Shown here: positions 4,074 through 6,999 of the stretch, one piece after another | Layout: each line of letters opens with the position of its first letter | Position numbering within the stretch: position 1 is the stretch's first letter | Assembly: GCA_015655565.1 (NCBI GenBank) | Contig: JAATEU010000106.1 | Location: 1-6,999 of the forward strand | Source: Clostridiales bacterium | Lineage (GTDB): Bacteria; Bacillota; Clostridia; Lachnospirales; Lachnospiraceae | Direction of reading: 5' to 3' | DNA length: 6,999 bases | Translations under genes and position numbers: made by a program | Notes under the pieces: generated by a model | Told to the model about the DNA's origin: nothing | Seen by the model: only the letters and a program-made list of their open reading frames with translations | Databases searched by the model: none

Positions 4074-6701
4074 TTATCTTCCTGTAGGATATGCATTAAA
4101 TACATCACATAATATGTCATAAATCGCTTTTGCCGATTTGTTTTGAAAACTTGAATTTGTCATTAACTTTAAATCACTGCTATTTGACATAAAACCTAAT
4201 TCAATCAATATCGCCGGTACTGTATTTTCACGAACTACTACATAATTTTGATTACTTACATATCTTTTTGCCGTGCCTATCTTATCAGGCAATGAATTTA
4301 AGAACATATTAGCTAAAATTTTACTGGTTAATCCATTTGCTGTAGTGGCTTTATTGGTACCGCAATAATAAATTTCAGTACCTTTTGGGGATGAACTGTT
4401 ATTTGCATTCATGTGGAGACTTACGAATAAGTCTGCACCAACCTTTTTCGCAAAAGCTGCCCTTTCATATAAATTCACCTTAGTGTTATCATATCTGGAA
4501 TAATAAGCCTTGATTTCTGAATCATCCGCATTAAAGTATTTCTGGGTTAATTGATACATAATTTTAAAGTTTATGTCCTTTTCATTGATTGTGACACCAT
4601 TTAATTTGCGGATTGCTCCAGGATCCGTACCGCCGTGACCGGCATCTAAAACGACAATATTCTTATAAATATCTTGGGGGTTGCCGAGAATCACCCCAAT
4701 ATATCCGTCTAAATCTGTCAGCTTATAGCCTTGCAGCTTTGACGTACTTATAACAATTTCCGTGTTATAGTTTTTATAACTTACGGATATATTGCTAACA
4801 ACGCTGTTACTGGATTCTAATGCATTGCTGTTATAAAAATCCCTATAATCGCCTGGCAAAATAATGGCAATCTGATTTTTATAATAACGGTCCTCATGGG
4901 TTATATCAGAGTAATATATATCACCCGGCAACTTAATCTGCAAATCATAATCCTGGTTTTCATCTGTATCTTTCTCATCATTAAAAGTTATCAGATAAGT
5001 ATTACCCTTCTGCGTAACCGTATACTCCGATGTTTCGGACTTTTCCAGAATAATACTCGCTGTATTCCCTGTAATATTAGTACTTCTTACCGATTGCAAT
5101 GAAGTAAGTGCAGTTACTAAATACTTCTCATCTATGCCGTTTATGGCATTCGGTATTTGTAAAGAAATTAAATTGTCATTTTCTGTTAAATCAACTGTAA
5201 AATCCTTCATTCCTGTAATTTGAACATAATCATTACCATTTTTCGTACCTGCTGTAATATTGGTCAAATAGTTAGGATATAACGTCAGGTACAATGTACA
5301 CTTATCATCTGATATGGATAATTCATAATTTGTATTCGGATACGCTAAATTAAAGCTGATATCCGCTGACAACTCCGTATAATTGGTTGTACCGGAAACG
5401 GTATCGGATAAGATGCCGTCCAAACTGTAATCTTCAATATCACTATTTATATATGAATTATTAATGTGTAAATCCAATATCTGATTTTGTATATCTACAG
5501 TGGATTTACTAAAAGGTGCATAAGAATGAATGGAATATACTTCGATGTTGCTCCCTGCAGCTGAATCCTTTAATATGGAATATATATTAGCAGTTATATC
5601 CGTATCTTCGGAAACTTCCGCTGTATTGGTCAAATTACTGATTTTGTTATATTCCTCCGTGAATTCAGTTGCAATTCCCCAGTTCAGGGCTTCGGTACCC
5701 GGCAATGGATCACCACCCAGTTCAGGACCATCTTCATCATCCTTATTATTCGTATCCTCCGCTGCCCTTGATGTAATCACAGAAGTCTTAGTTGAAGAAT
5801 TCCAGGTATAGTCATATCCCAGACAAGATGCCACAAAACTTCCGGGCACCATGACATAAGATTCACCGGTATCGGTGTTTTTCACAACCAGCGGAGCAGC
5901 ATCCATTACTCGTGAATTGCCGTTAACATTAGCAGTTGTACTTCCAATTGTGAGTTTAATTACGGTATCTTCCAGTGACAATGTAAGTTCTTTCGCACTA
6001 CTGTTAAAATTATAACTTGCCCCAATGGTAGATGCACTAAATACTTTCCATGCCCGGAGCAAAGCCGTATTATCAACGATAATACTTGGCATACTTCCCA
6101 AACTTACTGCCTTGCCATCTATAGTAACCTTACCTTGGGTGCCGGAATAGGTTACATTCTTATTGTTATAATATAAATGCATTGATGATGATGTTATTGA
6201 AGCGGTTGAGGTCTGGCTGTTCCAATTATATTTATATCCAAAGGTCTCAGCCACAAATCTTGCCGGCACTAATAGTTTAGTAACCTTCTGATCCTTAAAT
6301 TTTACTTTCTGGGGTGCCAGGGATAAACTAACTGATTTACCGTTGACAGTTGCTTTTTTACTGCCTGCAGTCAGAACTAAAGTCGTTCCGTTTTGGGATA
6401 AAGTTAATTTTCCTTTCGCCTCATCATACTTATAATTCATTTTTATGGCTGACTTAACAAATACATCATTAAAGGAAACCAAAGAGGTACCATTGATAAT
6501 AATACCCGGTGTATTTTTCATATTAATAGTTGAACCATTATAAGTATACTTAACTTGTTGACCGGTATAGGTTACATTCTGTTTCGTCCCATAGTAATAT
6601 AAATTCAGCTTAGATGCAGCTAAAGCACTTGTAACTGGTAAACAAACCAGTACGATTGCAAATATCAGCAAATATTTAAAATTATTACATTTCTTAAACA
6701 T
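4074..6701 (-). CDS. Secreted N-acetylmuramoyl-L-alanine amidase (Amidase_3) with Cu-amine-oxidase-N-like modules
   Basis: The 875-residue product is predicted to be an extracellular zinc amidase that cuts the bond between MurNAc and the first L-alanine of peptidoglycan stem peptides. Residues 1-28 are a signal peptide (core YLLIFAIVLVCLPVTS, cut after SALA). Two copies of a repeat unit follow, each starting LYY...NVTY(T/S)G and leading into a module like the copper amine oxidase N-terminal domain: about 33-170 with VPARFVAETFGYKYNW at 145-160, and about 175-311 with VPGSFVASCLGYDYTW at 285-300. An acidic linker (312-335) precedes a beta-rich region (about 340-672), possibly diverged AMIN-type targeting domains. 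The catalytic domain (681-871) is complete: VVLDAGHGGTDPGA with zinc ligand H689, E707 in NEKDIN, SRYDN at 735-739, YERAAFAK at 745-752, SLHMNAN with H763 and PAILIELGFMSN with catalytic E834. ATG 6701 is preceded by AAAGGA with a 10-nt gap. It is much longer than simple amidases of 200-300 residues because of the wall-binding and targeting modules. Confidence 0.93.
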   Translation of the reverse strand: MFKKCNNFKYLLIFAIVLVCLPVTSALAASKLNLYYYGTKQNVTYTGQQVKYTYNGSTINMKNTPGIIINGTSLVSFNDVFVKSAIKMNYKYDEAKGKLTLSQNGTTLVLTAGSKKATVNGKSVSLSLAPQKVKFKDQKVTKLLVPARFVAETFGYKYNWNSQTSTASITSSSMHLYYNNKNVTYSGTQGKVTIDGKAVSLGSMPSIIVDNTALLRAWKVFSASTIGASYNFNSSAKELTLSLEDTVIKLTIGSTTANVNGNSRVMDAAPLVVKNTDTGESYVMVPGSFVASCLGYDYTWNSSTKTSVITSRAAEDTNNKDDEDGPELGGDPLPGTEALNWGIATEFTEEYNKISNLTNTAEVSEDTDITANIYSILKDSAAGSNIEVYSIHSYAPFSKSTVDIQNQILDLHINNSYINSDIEDYSLDGILSDTVSGTTNYTELSADISFNLAYPNTNYELSISDDKCTLYLTLYPNYLTNITAGTKNGNDYVQITGMKDFTVDLTENDNLISLQIPNAINGIDEKYLVTALTSLQSVRSTNITGNTASIILEKSETSEYTVTQKGNTYLITFNDEKDTDENQDYDLQIKLPGDIYYSDITHEDRYYKNQIAIILPGDYRDFYNSNALESSNSVVSNISVSYKNYNTEIVISTSKLQGYKLTDLDGYIGVILGNPQDIYKNIVVLDAGHGGTDPGAIRKLNGVTINEKDINFKIMYQLTQKYFNADDSEIKAYYSRYDNTKVNLYERAAFAKKVGADLFVSLHMNANNSSSPKGTEIYYCGTNKATTANGLTSKILANMFLNSLPDKIGTAKRYVSNQNYVVVRENTVPAILIELGFMSNSSDLKLMTNSSFQNKSAKAIYDILCDVFNAYPTGR

Positions 6702-6855
6702 ACTTGTATCATCCTTTTGTATTTTATCATTACTTTGTTATAGCATAAAAATCAGGCTTGCAACGTATACTGGCTGAACCACGCGCGCCGGTAATTTAAA
6801 CTAATAATTATCATGCTATCCGCTTCATGTATTAATATGTTGCAGTGGTAAAACA
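6702..6855 (-). promoter_or_regulatory. Upstream region of the amidase gene with a possible promoter
   Basis: On the minus strand TTGCAA (6763-6758) and TATAAC (6742-6737) lie 15 bp apart, a short spacing for a vegetative promoter, about 36 bp before the start codon. A TAAAAT (6726-6721) is nearer but leaves almost no leader. The ribosome binding site AAAGGA is at 6717-6712. A GC-rich patch (6779-6793) stands out from the AT-rich surroundings. Neither promoter assignment is secure. Confidence 0.25.
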
Positions 6856-6948
6856 TTAAAAAATAGTTTCCTGTTTTTTCTTGTTTTTGTGCTTATTATT
6901 ACTTGCTTTTTCCTTTGTGCTTAAAAAAATAGTTTCCTGTTTTTTCTT
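6856..6948. repeat. Pair of 27/28-bp direct repeats, 66 bp apart
   Basis: The plus-strand core AATAGTTTCCTGTTTTTTCTT occurs in 6856-6882 and again in 6921-6948. The copies differ only by one extra A in the A-run. Each copy can fold into a small hairpin (A6 against T6, closing a TTTC loop on the plus strand and a GAAA loop on the minus strand). A shorter GTGCTTA is also repeated (6890-6896 and 6918-6924-like), so the duplicated segment may have been longer. Confidence 0.75.
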
Positions 6949-6999
6949 CCGTACCTGATTAAACGAATTATTAACACCTCCTTTTAATAAACAGATTAC
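6856..6999 (-). CDS. Lysine-rich 47-codon open frame entering from the right edge
   Basis: On the minus strand the frame is open from the window end (GTA at 6999-6997) to TAA at 6858-6856. It contains VNNSFNQVRKKKQETIFLS, then TKEKASNNKHKN, and ends KKKQETIF. The octapeptide KKKQETIF occurs twice, 22 residues apart. It may be the low-complexity C-terminus of an upstream gene. It may instead be a small gene starting after the ribosome-binding-like AAAAGGAGGTG at 6985-6975, but no ATG, GTG or TTG lies at a normal distance. I do not recognise a family, and it could be non-coding leader DNA. Confidence 0.3.
   Translation of the reverse strand, partial: VICLLKGGVNNSFNQVRKKKQETIFLSTKEKASNNKHKNKKKQETIF
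6975..6985 (-). promoter_or_regulatory. Near-perfect Shine-Dalgarno sequence without a standard start codon
   Basis: AAAAGGAGGTG on the minus strand matches the full anti-Shine-Dalgarno end of 16S rRNA. The next 20 nt hold no ATG, GTG or TTG. An ATT (6968-6966) lies 8 nt after AGGAGG but opens only 15 codons. It could be a ribosome binding site whose start codon was lost, a non-standard start, or part of a longer coding frame. Confidence 0.4.

Noticed and set aside
4896..5811. Plus-strand open frames inside the amidase gene (4896-5102, 5530-5811)
   Set aside because: They are antisense shadows of the amidase coding sequence with no independent support.
4074..6701. Calling the amidase a copper amine oxidase because of its N-terminal modules
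   Set aside because: Those modules are named after a different protein but occur widely in clostridial surface proteins. No amine oxidase catalytic domain exists here, while the amidase catalytic set is complete.
6790..6830. Fur-like box around GATAATTATTAG upstream of the amidase
   Set aside because: Only one half matches the 7-1-7 pattern, and such sequence is common in AT-rich DNA.
1..6999. tRNA, rRNA or riboswitch
   Set aside because: I found no cloverleaf, TTCGA-type T-loop arrangement or conserved riboswitch core in the gene-free stretches.

Overview
The window looks like a low-GC Gram-positive genome, probably a Clostridia member and perhaps Lachnospiraceae. The reasons are the AT-rich sequence, AGGAGG-type ribosome binding sites, secreted proteins built from clostridial surface modules, and remnants of a class of mobile genes common in that group. 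The taxonomic guess is inference.

Right two thirds (1585-6701, minus strand): two large secreted cell-wall enzymes lie head to tail. The upstream gene (4074-6701) encodes an N-acetylmuramoyl-L-alanine amidase. It has a signal peptide, two copper-amine-oxidase-N-like modules, a long beta-rich middle and a complete zinc amidase_3 domain with all expected ligands. The downstream gene (1585-3780) encodes a GHL10 (former DUF187, YngK/YddW-like) glycoside hydrolase carried behind three Ig-like modules. In E. coli the GHL10 enzyme DigH (YddW) cleaves peptidoglycan glycan strands that amidases have stripped of stem peptides. The pair therefore makes sense as a two-step wall-remodelling module: the amidase denudes the glycan and the GHL10 enzyme cuts it. 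The 293-bp gap between them holds a leftover duplicate of the amidase tail, a long terminator-like hairpin, five tandem 19-bp purine-rich repeats with phased A-tracts, and a clear Shine-Dalgarno site.

Left part (1-1584): mostly gene wreckage. After the tail of an unidentified plus-strand gene (ends at 91) comes a heavily decayed L-ribulose-5-phosphate 4-epimerase (araD) on the minus strand. It carries frameshifts, a nonsense codon and an internal deletion. It breaks off at a TA dinucleotide, where the first part of an IS630-like transposase element begins. Further right is a frameshifted remnant of a zinc-ribbon DUF6431-like protein, then about 400 bp of non-coding DNA with two strong inverted repeats. 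The nearer one is a plausible terminator for the GHL10 gene.

Right edge (6702-6999): the amidase upstream region. It contains a lysine-rich open frame that runs in from outside the window, has two in-frame copies of the octapeptide KKKQETIF, and contains a near-perfect Shine-Dalgarno sequence with no standard start codon after it.
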